Shown piece by piece: positions 45,941-57,395 of a DNA stretch of 64,000 nucleotides. Source of the DNA: Numida meleagris (Eukaryota; Chordata; Aves; Galliformes; Numididae). Position 1 is the first letter of the stretch, and each line of letters opens with the position of its first letter. The stretch is taken from contig NC_034409.1 in NCBI RefSeq assembly GCF_002078875.1, forward strand, positions 107,804,935 to 107,868,934, in the 5' to 3' direction. The notes under the pieces are model-generated. The model searched no databases. It was not told the DNA's origin and saw only the letters and a program-made list of their open reading frames with translations. A program made the position numbers and the translations under genes.

Positions 45941-46732
45941 CACCTAATGGTGAAGGTGAAGCAAAGACAGAGGCCAGGATTTGGAGCTGGCTGGGCTTGT
46001 TGATGAGGAATGGGGCCTTCCTCCCCACTGCCAACACTGACTTTTTTGTTTCTTTGCCACAGATATGAAACAGATGGGGAGAAAGGGAAGACAGGCCCAG
46101 ATAGGGATTATTTAAAAACAACAACAACTGAGAAGTTTCCATGATGAAATCTGATTCTTGCAGACAGCACGTGTGTACTGGCTCTTCATTATCTCATTGC
46201 AATCAGCTGAGTGTGTGGTACACCTGTTATCTCCTCGCAAGCATCCCTATGCTGATGTGCCATTACAGGGAGGTGCGTAATGCAAAGAGCTTCACAGGAG
46301 GCGGAACAGGGATTTGTGGCTCTGTATTTCAGGCCTGTGTAAGAGGTGCTAGCAGTTTCAGACAACTCTGCAAAATGCAACAAAATGAAGCCACTGAAGT
46401 TAGTATCCCCATCTATTTTCTTAAAAACACAGAGCTACTGCCCACTTGAATATTGTCAAAAGCAATTCCTTTAGGCTACAGCATTTCTGTCCATGAAGAA
46501 CACAGCAGAGGCTGTAGACCATGGAACAACAGTGAGTCACAGAATGGAATCTGTGAAGGTCATGTAGTCCAAGCCCCCTGAAAGTAGGGCTACAGTCAAC
46601 ACAAAATCAGCTTGGCTACATGTGGTTACCAGAGTCTTTAAGCCTTCAAGGAGACTCTTCAAGGAGATTCATCAAGGAGCCTCTTCTGGGCAGCTTGTTT
46701 GACTACTTTACCAAATACAAATGTAGGCTGAC

Positions 46733-47177
46733 TGAACATGTCCAAAGAAGGGCAAAAAGCTGTGAAGGGTCTGGAGCACAAGTCTTATGGGGAGCAGCTG
46801 AAGGAACTGGGATTGCTCAGTCTGGAGAAGAGGAGGCTCAGGAGAGAACTTCTCGCTCCCTACAACCACCTGAAAGGAGGCTGCGGAGAGGTGGAGGTCG
46901 GCTCTTCTCCCAGGTAACAGAGATAGGACGAGAGGTAACGGCCTCAAGTTGTACCAGGGAAGGTTCAGGTTGGACATTAAGAAAAAACTCTCAGAAAGAG
47001 CAGTGAGGCAGTGGCACGGGCTGCCCAGAGAAGTGGTGGAGTCACCATCCCTGAAGGTGTTCAAGAAATATGGAGATGTGGCAGTGAGGGACATGGTCAG
47101 TGGGCATGGTGCAGATGGGCTAACGTTTGGACTAGATAGTCTTAGTGGTCTTTCCAGCCTTAATAATTATATGAATC
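46733..47177 (+). mobile_element. CR1 LINE 3' portion
   Basis: A ~445-bp plus-strand CR1 from ACATGTCCAAAGAAGGGCAA through TATGGGGAGCAGCTGAAGGA, GAGAAGAGGAGGCTCAGGAG, CACCTGAAAGGAGGCTGCGG, GTAACAGAGATAGGACGAGA, and TTAAGAAAAAACTCTCAGAA to TTTCCAGCCTTAATAATTAT and a decayed tail. The left part is the noncoding end of ORF2 plus 3' UTR. The ACATTAAGAAAAAACTCTC form replaces the usual ATTAGGAAACATTTCTTCTC and is shared with the copy at 63,593. Confidence 0.94.
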
Positions 47178-47508
47178 TGTGACTTATGTAGTGGGCCAAA
47201 AGGATCTTCTTTGCGGGTCAAGGCAGAAATCCTGCCACGGCCAGCTGTGTGTTGTGACAAGTGCCAAGCCCACCATATATTGTGAGATCCTCAGCATTTG
47301 GTTATTCACATGGCATGAGGAAGCCTGATGACTTCAGGACCAACTCAACTAGCCTGGTCTCCATTGCAACACTTGGGCCTATACCCCACAGAGACAGGTT
47401 CTGCTGCACAGGGTATTAAGGATGGTGTTGGGGGAAGAAGGTGTGAGAGAAGCCATGCAATGAGCTGCAAGTAAAAAGAGTCCTGGCACTGAGGGAGCAA
47501 GAGGCAGG
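47178..47508. other. spacer between two CR1 copies
   Basis: Unrecognised 330 bp between two plus-strand CR1 copies, with no gene. Confidence 0.5.
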
Positions 47509-47746
47509 CTGGGGAGGTTCTGGCTGGATATTAGGAGAAATTCATTCTCAGAAGGAGTGGTGAGGCAGTGGCACAGGGTGCCCAGGGTGGTAGTGGAGTC
47601 ACCATCCCTGGAGGTGTGTTTGAGAACCATGTGGATGTGGCACTGAGGGACATCTTTATTGGGCATGATGGGGATGGACTTATGGTTTGACTGGATGATC
47701 TTAAAGGTCTTTGCCAACCTTAATGATTCTATGATTCTACAATTCT
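47509..47746 (+). mobile_element. CR1 LINE 3' fragment
   Basis: Plus-strand copy with GGCTGGGGAGGTTCTGGCTG, ATATTAGGAGAAATTCATTC, GTGGTGAGGCAGTGGCACAG, GTGGATGTGGCACTGAGGGA, TTTGCCAACCTTAATGATTC and a tail with two ATTCTA octamers. Confidence 0.93.
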
Positions 47747-49530
47747 GATGGTGTAGGTGACTGTGAGGGAACTTTTATCTCTTCAGAGAGAGGAAGATGT
47801 GGCATCATTCCCAATGGACAGCACTGATTTAACGGAAAAGGGAGGATAAAGAAGAGGGCTGTAGGCAATGCTACCTACAGCCTGACATCAACCCAGAGAC
47901 CAAGCCCTGCTCTTGGGAAGGAAGCTTGCCCCTTTCAGAAGATATTCTCAGAGGAAGCATTGCCATGCGGCCTGCCATCTCCAGACAGGATGCAACAAGC
48001 TAAGTGCTGTGAAGCCACAGCTATGTCTTTGCAGCCATCAGTGTGTGACTGCAGCATCCCCCTAATTTCTCCTGGGCAAGTTGAAAAGGTCTGCTGTTGC
48101 ACATTTTTGCCTCAACATTCCTTAGCTGCTTATCTTAGTCCTGGCTCATTTGAATCAATGAGTTGCTGCGTACAGCATAGATGTAACCAATCAATAACCA
48201 TGCTGCCTAGTGATTTTTGCTGTACTGGGCAAGCACACAGACATTTCCTGAAGCCTAGAAGGTGTTTGCCATTGTGCAAAAACCCCAAGATGCCATCTGA
48301 AAGGCAAATGAAATCAGTGCCTTTCCAAAGCAGAGAGTGCTGATTCACCCAGTGTTTGCATCCCTGTACTTTTCCCATGCAGAATACCCTTCAGCAGCAT
48401 CTTTCTGCTCTAGCTAAGTGCTCTGCATCTCGTTCACCTCCAGTACCTCTTTCCAGTTGCATGGCTGCTTCCTTCGCCTTTTCAGAGCTCTCACACACAA
48501 GCCCTGTGCACTTTCCAGTGACTGTGCAGTGCACAGCCTGGGCCTGAAGCTGGTCCACATGGCTGGCTCCTGTTCAGGGATGCAGTGTGGGCTTCAGGAG
48601 TTTGCTTCCAGTACTATCCTTGCTGGGCTGCTAAAGGTGACGAGCACTGCTATGCTAAGCCTGGACCATTCAAGTCTCCTAAGTGCACAGTCGAATGTCA
48701 CTGCCTAACCACAGATAAACCACCATGTGGGAATCTCCAAGAGAGAACCATTCACAGTGACCTCTCTGAGGGATAATCATCCACTGACTAGAGAAAAAAA
48801 AACAACTCAATTTCAAGAGATGTTTGAGAGCAGACACTCTGAACTCTGGTGGCAGGTGCCCTGTAAGAGTCACATTATGTCTCATAAGTAACTCACAGAG
48901 AAGCTCCCAGAGCTCTTATCCCCTCTAGAGTGACAGGGAGAAGTGGTCTGATCTGTTCTAGAGCTTACAGGAGGGTTCAGCTATTTGTTTCGGATTAATT
49001 GCCTTTCTAAAAAGAAAATTCTTATCAGAAGCCTGGGAAGAAAAGAAGGCAAATGCTCATCATAATGACAATAACACAAAATTAGGATAAGACTATGTAA
49101 CACCACTGTTTGCAATGAGGAGATTCCAACCTTAGGCTGGCAGAAACCAGAGGAGAATTCTCTCTCTCACCTTGCAAGGAAACTCCCCTCCAGCAACCAC
49201 TTCAGCTGGATTAAAATTTTAACTAAGGACTTTTCCTGAGGAGGGTGAGTAATAGCTTCATAACTGTGCGTACCCTGCATTTGACATCTCCTTGCCTTTG
49301 AATTAGCCGTGTGTTCACAGACTCCTTTGGTTCGGCACTCTTGTGTGGGATTATTTATTTTATTCCTGTTTCTAAGAAGCTTTGTGTAATAACGTGTAAA
49401 GCTCAAGATGGTTTAATATTTGATTGTGGAAGAGGGCAATATCACTGAGTAAGGTTAAAAGTGGGTGATTATAACATTAAAAATGTTCATACTCCACTTT
49501 TGAGATTAGAATTGTGAAACTATAATAGGG

Positions 49531-49550
49531 TTTTTTTTTTCTCTCTCTCT
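49531..49550. repeat. T10 plus CT repeat
   Basis: Ten T residues followed by five CT units, all pyrimidine. Confidence 0.9.
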
Positions 49551-50088
49551 ATGAGGCTTTAACTTTTCCCTCAGAGGAGCACAGACGGTGCGTTCAGCCC
49601 CATGTGCAAACACTAGAGAAATTCACATAGGACTTTGGATCAAAAATCCTCCATGATGTGTTACCACTCCCACTGCCCAGAGAAATCAAACAGGAGACCC
49701 AGCTGAGCTCACTGAAAGGCTTGGAAAGGACATCACTGGGGCCTAAGCATGAGGGCAGGCAGCCAATCCTGAACACTTCAGCCTGTACAAACGTGTCTGG
49801 TGAAGTAAATGTCCGTTTCCAAATGCTTGGGTTGAGTGTGAACTGTGACTGATGAGAAAGCTTGGATGGGTTATTCAGAGGCTGCATTTTGGAGAGCCTG
49901 ACTGGAAGGTTTGGCTCCTGGTGGAAAGTCCAACACTTGGAGCCTACATTGCAGGACAAAGCTGGCACTGAATGTTGGACAAGTGACATCACTCGCAGGG
50001 CCAGTTTTGGCACCAGGGAAGAGAAACCAAAGTTCAGCATGACCCAGTGTGGTGGAAAGGGAGCCCAGCAGCCAGCTTCACAGCTTAC

Positions 50089-50158
50089 CTCGCACTTCTT
50101 GATGGCTCCTGCAATGTGTCTCCTCTCACAGTGCTCATGGATGCTGTCAGGACTTATC
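50089..50158 (-). other. candidate host-gene exon (unverified)
   Basis: On the minus strand a strong acceptor (CACTCACATCTGCTTGCAG) precedes 70 bp that end in GAG followed by the donor GTAAGC. One frame is open across the whole interval: one base, then 23 codons reading ISPDSIHEHCERRHIAGAIK plus KCE. The implied intron phases are 2 on the left and 0 on the right. The same frame is part of the 208-codon open frame at 49,594-50,220. The peptide looks protein-like (Cys, His and charged residues, no low complexity), but I do not recognise a family. Comparable acceptor-donor pairs occur by chance in 64 kb, so this is a lead only. Confidence 0.25.
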
Positions 50159-50592
50159 CTGCAAGCAGATGTGAGTGGGGAGTGGTTAAGTGAAGCAGAG
50201 AGCTTTGCCATGAAATTCACTTTTATTTTCCAGAAGATGAAGTGAAATCATCACACCAAGGCAAAATGGCAGAGGGAGCAAAAAAGGGAAAGCTCCTGGC
50301 TTGCCTCATGTGGGTGAAAAGGAGTCTCATAAAGGTGGCTGAGAATTATCCCATTTTGCAAACAGTGATGGAAGGGAAGAGTGAAGACTTTTGCTGAGGT
50401 CTGCTGATGAGATGACCGTTGCTCTGGCTCCCCCTAGAAGGATCAAGCCATGAAGTACTCTGTCTGCCTGTACCCCAAAAGCAGCTTCCCCAAGCCCCTG
50501 GTGTTCTCCACAAGAGGAGGGGAAAGGAGTAAGAGAAACATAGGAGCAGACTAGATAATACTGTCTCTGCTTCAGCAGCATATCGAAGCAAA

Positions 50593-50691
50593 GCAGCTTG
50601 ATCTGGTGGGTGGTAACCCTGCCCACAGCAGGGGTTGGAGCTTGTTGATCTTTAAGGTCCCTTCCAACCTAAGCCATTCTATGATTCTATG
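50593..50691 (+). mobile_element. short CR1 LINE 3' end
   Basis: The final ~100 bp of a plus-strand CR1: AGCTTGATCTGGTGGGTGGT, AACCCTGCCCACAGCAGGGG, ATCTTTAAGGTCCCTTCCAA, then CCATTCTATGATTCTATG. The GGTCCCTTCCAACCTAAGCC ending marks a different subfamily from the TTTTCCAACC copies. Confidence 0.9.
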
Positions 50692-52379
50692 AAACTCATA
50701 CTGGAGCCACATGCAGAGAAATGAACCTAGCTGCTTATCTGGGGAGATGACAGCATTTAGAATTCAAACTGAACGGTACAGAGTTCCCTGACCAACAGTA
50801 CTCAGTGGAAATAATCTGAGATTTTTGCTACATCTCAAGACCTGGTTGGGTATTAGCAAAAGAGGATCACAGAATCATAGAATCACCAAGGACTGGTACG
50901 GCAGAGATGACTCTCCAGTTCAAAAACACTCACAGCTGCCTGTGGCAGGGCAGGTAGGATGGCTGGGTTACTGAAGGCCTCTGCACTTTGAAACAGCATC
51001 CAGCACCAGTGTTACCACATCACAAGGACAGCTTCAGTACAGACAGCAGCAGAGGGTCCAAGCTGTCCTTGAGAAGAGCATCCAGGCTGCTGGAAAACCA
51101 GAGACCGTGCCAGGGAGTATCAGAGGAAGGTGTGCACAGCACAAGGCCTGTGCCGCAAATGCAGCTGGTTTGTGTAGCAGATTTTATCAACAGTTTAATT
51201 GCCATTGCCTTTGAAGTCTGGTAACATGATGGGACAGGTGATGTAATATTTTGTGTTAGCAAAGGCCAGTGGGAATGACCAGCGTTACAGCCTCCAGGTG
51301 CACTCTTGCACAGTCACATCAGTTTGGCTTTCATTATGTGCCACCTGTAATAACGAGCACCTCCTGAAATCTGGGAGAGCCACAAGGAAGTCTGAGCCAA
51401 AACCTGGCCGTCTGAAACCAATGACGCACAGTGGCTGGTGCCAGTGGAGATGGGCACATACAAGGTCAGTGAAATGCAATGTAAAAATGGTGTTTCTGAG
51501 AAGTGCCCACAACAAGCAAGGGCTGAAGATGCTAAAGCAGACACGAACATTTCACGCAGAGGGGAAGCATGAAGCTTGCCAGGAGGCTGTTGAACTACTG
51601 GTCTATAAATGAGCTGACAGAGCAATTTAAAAGGCTAAGGACACTGCAAAGAAAAGGATCTCTGTGGGTTGTTGGCGAGGAAGTTTGGGCACATATTTGC
51701 ACACCAGATTTTAAGGTTAAAAAAGGCAGAGGCTTCATCTGGTATTGACGTATCAAAGGAAATAACTGGCCCAAACCAATGCACTGAATAACAAATTATG
51801 GGAACCTAAACTTTTAAAAGTGTCCTTCAGGAGCTGGATACCATGAAGCTTGTATGAACTGCACCTGTAAAAAAAGATTTATGTTAAAGAGTTTCAAAGG
51901 GATCAAAAAATGTAAAAGCTAAAGGATAACAAAATATCACCCCACTTTTAAGTGTGTTGTTTTATCAGAAAGCTGAACAGGAAAAAAATACATAGCACGC
52001 AGCCCTAAGGATGACAGTGTGTCTGCTCAGCCTGGTGAATTTTATTGCAGTATCAGGAGCACTGGGTGAGATGGCAATTAACAACCTGGTTATTAACAAT
52101 GCATACAAGATCAACACACAACCTGAAAGAGCTTAAGGCCATTTGGCCATTTCACTCACCAGAGGAACAAAGAGTGGCTGCAGACAAGGAGGGGACAGTG
52201 CTAGGCTGAGCTGTAGAATGCCCTGGTTGAGTTCTCAGCAAGAAGACTGTATTAGGTCCAGGCACTGGCAAGGTGTGAGGTATGGATATGACATGGACAA
52301 GATGCAGATGATGTGCTGGCACTTGTGGCAAAGACATGAAGTGTAGTGGGATTGCGAGTGTTGGCACCCGAGGAAAAAG
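50692..52379. other. unassigned sequence with a CR1 scrap
   Basis: A minus-strand CR1 tail scrap lies at about 50,866-50,930 (CACAGAATCATAGAATCACC, then decayed). The rest shows no recognised gene. The 119-codon plus-strand frame at 51,253-51,612 has no domain motifs. Confidence 0.45.
50866..50930 (-). mobile_element. CR1 LINE tail scrap
   Basis: ATCACAGAATCATAGAATCA is the reverse complement of the octamer tail, followed by CCAAGGACTGG, a worn form of CCAAGGTTGG. Similarity fades within ~60 bp. Confidence 0.7.
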
Positions 52380-52639
52380 AATTAGAAGGAATGGCCTTAT
52401 AAAGTGCCAGGGCAGGTTCAGGTTGGATATTAGGAAACATTTCTTCTCAGAAAGAGCAGTGAGGCAGTGGCACAGGCTGCCCAGGGAGGTGGGGGAGTCA
52501 CAGTCCCTGGAGGTGTTCAAGAACCGTGTGGATGTAGCACTGAGGGACATGGGCAGTGGGCACTGTGGGGATGGGCTGATGGTTGGACTAAGTGATCTTA
52601 GAGGTCTTTTCCAACTTTAGTGATTCTGTGATTCTGTGA
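52380..52639 (+). mobile_element. CR1 LINE 3' fragment
   Basis: Plus-strand copy with GGGCAGGTTCAGGTTGGATA, TTAGGAAACATTTCTTCTCA, GTGAGGCAGTGGCACAGGCT, CAAGAACCGTGTGGATGTAG, GATCTTAGAGGTCTTTTCCA and two ATTCTGTG octamers. It is among the least diverged CR1 copies here, judged by eye. Confidence 0.94.
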
Positions 52640-53476
52640 AACACTTGTGTTCAGCTGGCCAGTAAGTTCTATCCCTAAATACTGGAAACATGGACACCTC
52701 ACGTTATCTGTTGGGTAAGTGGAGAGCCTATGCAGGGGGAGGGAAATTAATCCAGGCAATAATTGATCTATGAGCTTAGCCTCAGAAGTATGACAGGCAT
52801 TTGACTAATTTTGAAGGAAGGAACAGTAAAAGACAGAGTTTAATAGAAAGTGGTATAAAATGCAACAGGGAGGTTGCCAAAAATAGATCTGACCTGACTA
52901 ATCAATGTATAAATATAAAAATAGCTGAGATTCCAGACAAGATAATGCCATAGATTTCATCTCTTTGGCCTCCAAGTATACTAAATGTTCCACCTTCTCT
53001 CTACTAATTAGTGTAGGAGTGAGTTAGTAAGAACTAAGAGGGTAAGGAGTAGTCTGATTAGGGTGAGGTGTCTCCAGGAATAGGCCAAGACTCCACGTTG
53101 CTCTGAAGCTCTCACTGTTAGCAGCAGTATCTTTGGGCTTTGAAGTGACGCCTCCATCACCTCTTTGGGTTTGAAGAAACATCTCTGTCGGTGGGGTAAA
53201 TCTGATATTGTGAGTGTACCTGGCCAGTGGTATCAGTTGTGGCGATCTGTGTGCCCTCATGTCTCCTGTGTCCTCCAGTCTACCACACTGGCACCCTTCA
53301 GTCCCGCCTCCACTGGACTTACCATTTTGCAGATAGCACATATCTGCAGGAAGAAAGTATCTGATGGCTAATTAAAATTTTCTAGCAATGACTAAGTTTG
53401 CAACAACCCCCCTCTTAAGTTGTTCCAATGGTTATTAATTAATCCCACTGTTACCATGATAGGACTTTGCTCACTG
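52640..53476. other. unassigned sequence, possibly an old LINE remnant
   Basis: Around 52,720-52,980 the wording (for example ATTGATCTATGAGCTTAGCC and GTTGCCAAAAATAGATCTGA) gives an RT-like impression of an old CR1-type ORF2, but with stops in every frame, so I do not call it. No gene is seen. Confidence 0.35.
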
Positions 53477-53481
53477 CCTTT
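53477..53481. repeat. target-site duplication CCTTT, left copy
   Basis: The pentamer recurs exactly at 53,997-54,001 on the far side of the solo LTR. Confidence 0.87.
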
Positions 53482-53996
53482 TGTCAACGGTTTACATGCG
53501 TTTGGCCCGGTTCCATGACGAATGGGACGGGGGACCCATGGGCCCACGCCCCGGGAAAAGGGAAAAGGGAAGAAGGGTAAGGAGATGACCCTGAGAGCAA
53601 AGTACAGCGGCAACAATCTGAGGAGAAACAAACTAATTTACTAAATAAGATATCGGAATGCCAAACAACACACTATAATACAATATAATTACAATTTAAG
53701 CTGATAAATCCAATACAGAGAGAGAGAATGTCCCAAAATCAAGGTAGGCCTTACTCTACTATCGATGATAAGATGGCTGGAGAGCGAGGTGCTGCCAAGA
53801 CGAGAGATGGGCAGAAAAAGGGATGAGGTCTCGTGATCTGCAAGTTTTTATCTTTTCCCTCTGGCCAGAAAATGGTAACAGAGGAGCAAAGTACCCTGGG
53901 GAATGTAGTAGTCCTTCTCTTCTGAGAACCAGGCACATACACTACATGATGTTATGATGTGGAATACCAATAACCGAAAATCATAAAACCATGATA
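53482..53996 (-). mobile_element. solo LTR of an endogenous retrovirus (copy 2)
   Basis: A 515-bp twin of the LTR at 30,921-31,449, same orientation. It is flanked by a perfect 5-bp duplication CCTTT at 53,477-53,481 and 53,997-54,001, different from copy 1, so it was an independent insertion. By eye about 25 substitutions and one 1-bp indel separate the copies. Many are C to T or G to A, several at CpG sites. The first two bases on the minus strand read TA where TG is expected. It lacks 15 bp next to the TATA-like box, lost between two TTTTAT repeats. Confidence 0.93.
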
Positions 53997-54001
53997 CCTT
54001 T

Positions 54002-56897
54002 TCATCAGATGTCTGCACAATGCAGCCTTTACTCAACCAGCAATGGGGAAGGGGAGATTTTGTCTGGTGGGAGATGCCTTTGCTCATCCAAGGGATGTCC
54101 TACCACCAAGCTGAGCCACTGACATTGGGCCAGCATGGCACACGGCCCCCAGAAAATGTCTGCGGTGTCTGGTAGCTGACAGGGATTGGCAGGCACACAC
54201 TGGACTCCAGCGGAACTGGGCTGGCACCAGCACCAGCACGGTCAGTGGCTCTGTGCTCACTCTGATGTCCTCTCCTCTCTCTCTCCTTTCCCATGGATTT
54301 TTATGGGCATGGAAGAGGAGCCATCACTCCTTGGGACTAATTATTTCTCCCTCTCCAGCCTCATCCATTAGTGACGCACATCGATTCAAATGCTGTTGCT
54401 TTTTACTTCTCTCTCTCTTTACTTTTTTTTCCCTATTCCCCCTATTTTTGTGACGCACGAAGTCAGGGTTGTCATTATTCTATATTTGCATGGATTAAGC
54501 TGCCTTCATCATCTATTAGCTTCCAAACGATAAGAACCCACATACAGGCTCCCTCTTTATGTATGCTGCCTCTGCCCTCCCTTCCTGATTGCTTCTGGCC
54601 CATACTCAAGCTCCAGGAGCCAAATGGCTGTCTCATGCACAAATGCCTCAAAAACAATTTTTTTTGAGATGTTCTTTTCATAAAAGGAGATGTGTTTTCT
54701 TCCACGTTGGGCTGTCTTGGCTGCCTCTTTCTGTGTTAGCAAATTGCTTAGGTTTTCTCTCAAGTTTACACTTTTTCCTTTTTTGGACCAGTAATAAAGT
54801 TGTATGCGAAGAAAAACAACCTGACCTAAAACCTTGAGCAACAACAACCTTGGGCTGTATGTGTGATGGGACTATTTTCAAGTCTTTTACAGTAATTAAT
54901 GCTTTATTTTCTTGATTAAAATTACTTCTCAATATTTACTCAGCTTGCGGGTTTAAAATAAGATTAAAGAAGAGAAAAAAAACTATCCTGGAGTCAGAGA
55001 GATGGAGAAGCCCAGGAAACCTCCCCACTGGTATTTGGGGGAGTGAAAGGGAATGTATGCATGATGTGAACCCAAATAGTTTGTACATCTCCATAACAGT
55101 GCAGCAGGAGAAAGCTGGCTGGACAGGCTAAAACTGGTAGGATCTGATGAATGATAAAACTTACATATGACTTCAGCATCAAAACTCTTTGAGGAACTCT
55201 TAGAAAAACAGCCAAAATACATTTGGAGTTTGTTTTGGAAAGCCTTCATTTCTGGAGAAGAGAAAATGCCTGAAAAACTTGTTCACCAAACAAGTCAGCC
55301 AGCCAGCCAGCCGCCTGCATGCCTCCTAAAACTGGAAAGCCAAAAGGCAAATAAATCCAGAATACACTAGGCAAACTCAAATCGGTTTCTTCCCTATTGA
55401 TTTCAGTGACTTTCACAGGGAGGGAGGGCTTCTTCACTGCCCCCACTGCATGCAGCACAGAGTTTTAGCACTGGGGATTATCATTGCATTGAGCAGTGCT
55501 TCAGCTCTGCGCTTCTGCTCAGGACAGTGGGCAATTAGATCACAGCTTATCAGGAGTAAAAGTCAGTTTCCAGATAAGCAGAGTGTAACACGTGGATTAA
55601 AGTTGTCAGTTAATTAAAGAGGCCAGGGCTTAAGCTGTGGATAGGGCTGCGTTTTGTGAAGTAATACTGCAAGAGATAGCGCTGTTCTGATGATCCCGGA
55701 GGAGAGCGGCTGGGGTGTAGAGGTGCTAGGTTAATTGCCAGAAGTAATTAAAATGCCATGTCTGAGGACTCCAAGCCTGCTCTTTGTGGAGTAGACTCAG
55801 GCACAGACCTCAGATACAGGGCAAATCTTCCCATTCAGGCCCCTCAGTGCAAGCACTGATGGAGCAGCCAGCACAGTCTGGGGTGCTTGGCATGGCACTT
55901 TATTTAACCCCAGTGGTGTGGTGGATTGACAAGCCTTCCAATGGAGATAACACTTTTCCTCTGTGGCCTAATTGTCCTTTTTCTAGAGACAACCTGCTGT
56001 CTGTCCCAGCAGGCAGCACCAGGACAGGGCTGGTGGGAGCAACAGATCTCCAGGGTGGATAGCCATGGGCACCATGCCCATAGCTAAGAAGAAAGACAGT
56101 ATTTTACCTGATCAGTGTATGAAGAGACCCTGGGGGAATCCTGCTTTGCCATGGATGGTAGTCTTAGCTTACATATCAGAGCTGTTCAGCACTTCATTAC
56201 AGCTCTGTGGTCTTTAAAGGAAAGAGAGGTCTGTGCGAAGCACACCAAAAAAGGTAGACACCGCTTTGAAGAGCTCACACTTGAAGCAAGCGTCTCCTGA
56301 GTCATCCACATGCATTGCACCAAGTCGCACTTTGCACCTCGTGACATTTCTTGCTGAAAAACAAAGTCTTCCTCCATCGCACCCCACGCTTCCTTGGGCA
56401 GGCAGTACAATTCACTTTAAAGCACATAAATGAAAGCAGATTCCTAATTCTCACTGCTCCCAGATGGCAGTGGACAACCCAAACTAGCATTCACTTTGTT
56501 CCTGATTTTCTCCTACTGCAGCTTTCTCACAGCAGAGCAGCAGTTTAGGTAGAGGACTGTGCACAACACTGCCCTCCAAGGTGAGTCATGCTAGCTATGG
56601 TTCTCAAAGAACTGTAACTCCACAGTGGCAGTAAAATCAGAGGCTGTGGACTTCAGATCGTATGAGTGGAGTGTATAAATAATGGTCAAGGCAGAAAAAA
56701 TTTGCCTTCTTTTCAATTAGGTCATGTAAGCCTCAAGCATTCTGCCAAGTCCCCATTGGTTTACTCTCCATTTTCTGCTCCAGAAGTGAGAGCTCTTCTA
56801 AACAACCCAAAGCCTGTGGAGCAATAAATTACTTCTGAGGCTGGTTGATAGGAAAAATCTAAGGCAGAATAATTAATGTCAAAATTTGTTTATTATG
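54002..56897. other. 2.9 kb unassigned sequence
   Basis: No gene or transposon is recognised. A short CAGC/CCAG microsatellite is at 55,295-55,313. T-rich runs near 54,420-54,450 and 54,656-54,666 are low-complexity. Confidence 0.45.
55295..55313. repeat. CAGC tetranucleotide repeat
   Basis: About four units of CAGC (AGTCAGCCAGCCAGCCAGCC), a minor microsatellite. Confidence 0.85.
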
Positions 56898-57230
56898 AGC
56901 AAAGAACCAAAGAATAATTTAAATTGGAAGGGACTTCTGAAGGTTGTCTGTGCCTCATCTGGCTCAGAGCAGGGCCATCTCCATGCTCAGATCATGTCAC
57001 TAAGGGCCTTGTGATGATCTTCAAGATGAGAGATCCCCCAGCCACTTCAGACAGCCTCTTCCAATGCTGAGCCATTCTCATGTAAAGTTAACTGGAGTTT
57101 TCCTCTTGTGCCTTGTGCCTGTTGTCCCTCTCTGCTGCAGACATTCAGAAAGGGCCCAGCTCCATCTTTTCCATCAGCCTGCCCCAGTGGGAATCATTGT
57201 CACCAGGCCCCCCAAGCCCCTCCTGCAAAG
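56898..57230 (-). mobile_element. old, diverged CR1 LINE fragment
   Basis: Minus-strand CR1-like order, worn: AATTTAAATTGGAAGGGACT, GGCTCAGAGCAGGGCCATCT, GGGCCTTGTGATGATCTTCA, GACAGCCTCTTCCAATGCTG, TTGTGCCTGTTGTCCCTCTC, CCAGCTCCATCTTTTCCATC. The blocks correspond to an older avian CR1 type (TTGTGCCTGTTGCCTCTTGT and similar). No octamer tail survives. The right edge is approximate. Confidence 0.7.
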
Positions 57231-57326
57231 CTATTTTCTTCCCTGTTGTTCCCCAGATCCATCTGGTGCATGGGGTTCGTCCATCCCACCTGCAGAGTTG
57301 AGCTCTTGGCTTTGGAGAGCCTCATG

Positions 57327-57395
57327 ATCATAGAATCATAGATTCATAGCATATCCCAAGTTGGAAGGGACCCATAAGGATCACTGAGTCCAGGT
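57327..57395 (-). mobile_element. short CR1 LINE 3' end
   Basis: ATCATAGAATCATAGATTCA, then AAGTTGGAAGGGACCCATAA and GGATCACTGAGTCCAGGTCC. This is the same subfamily as the outer element at 18,058-18,240. A short CCTGGTCCTGGTGGTCCTGG repeat follows to about 57,416. Confidence 0.88.

Larger units (their letters stand above)
44142..46732. other. 2.6 kb unassigned sequence
   Basis: No gene is recognised. It holds a short A run (44,608-44,620), a 23-T run (45,431-45,453), a C-rich patch (45,755-45,790) and an A/T palindrome (45,923-45,940). A stretch at about 46,535-46,625 starts like a CR1 tail (CACAGAATGGAATCTGTGAA) but is too diverged to call. A TATAAATA box at 45,706-45,713 in GC-richer sequence is discussed under findings. 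Confidence 0.4.
47747..50592. other. 2.8 kb unassigned sequence
   Basis: No transposon is recognised. A T10 run followed by CT repeats is at 49,531-49,550. The longest featureless open frame in the window (208 codons, minus strand, 49,594-50,220) lies here, and inside it a candidate exon at 50,089-50,158. Confidence 0.4.

Noticed and set aside
46535..46625. Minus-strand CR1 tail
   Set aside because: It begins with CACAGAATGGAATCTGTGAA-like wording, but the rest does not follow any CR1 block well enough.
49594..50220. 208-codon minus-strand open frame as a complete gene
   Set aside because: It has no recognisable domain, an opposite-strand frame of 127 codons overlaps it, and splice-like signals sit in its middle. 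Only the 70-bp part with splice sites is kept as a lead.
52152..52210. Minus-strand exon near a GTGAGTG donor with a strong TCTGCAG acceptor
   Set aside because: The acceptor and donor leave only 18 bp, and the longer alternative has no good acceptor.
30921..53996. One 23-kb provirus with LTRs at both ends
   Set aside because: Each LTR has its own perfect pentamer duplication (CCATG and CCTTT), the interior has unrelated CR1 copies and unique sequence, and no retroviral coding motifs are seen between them.
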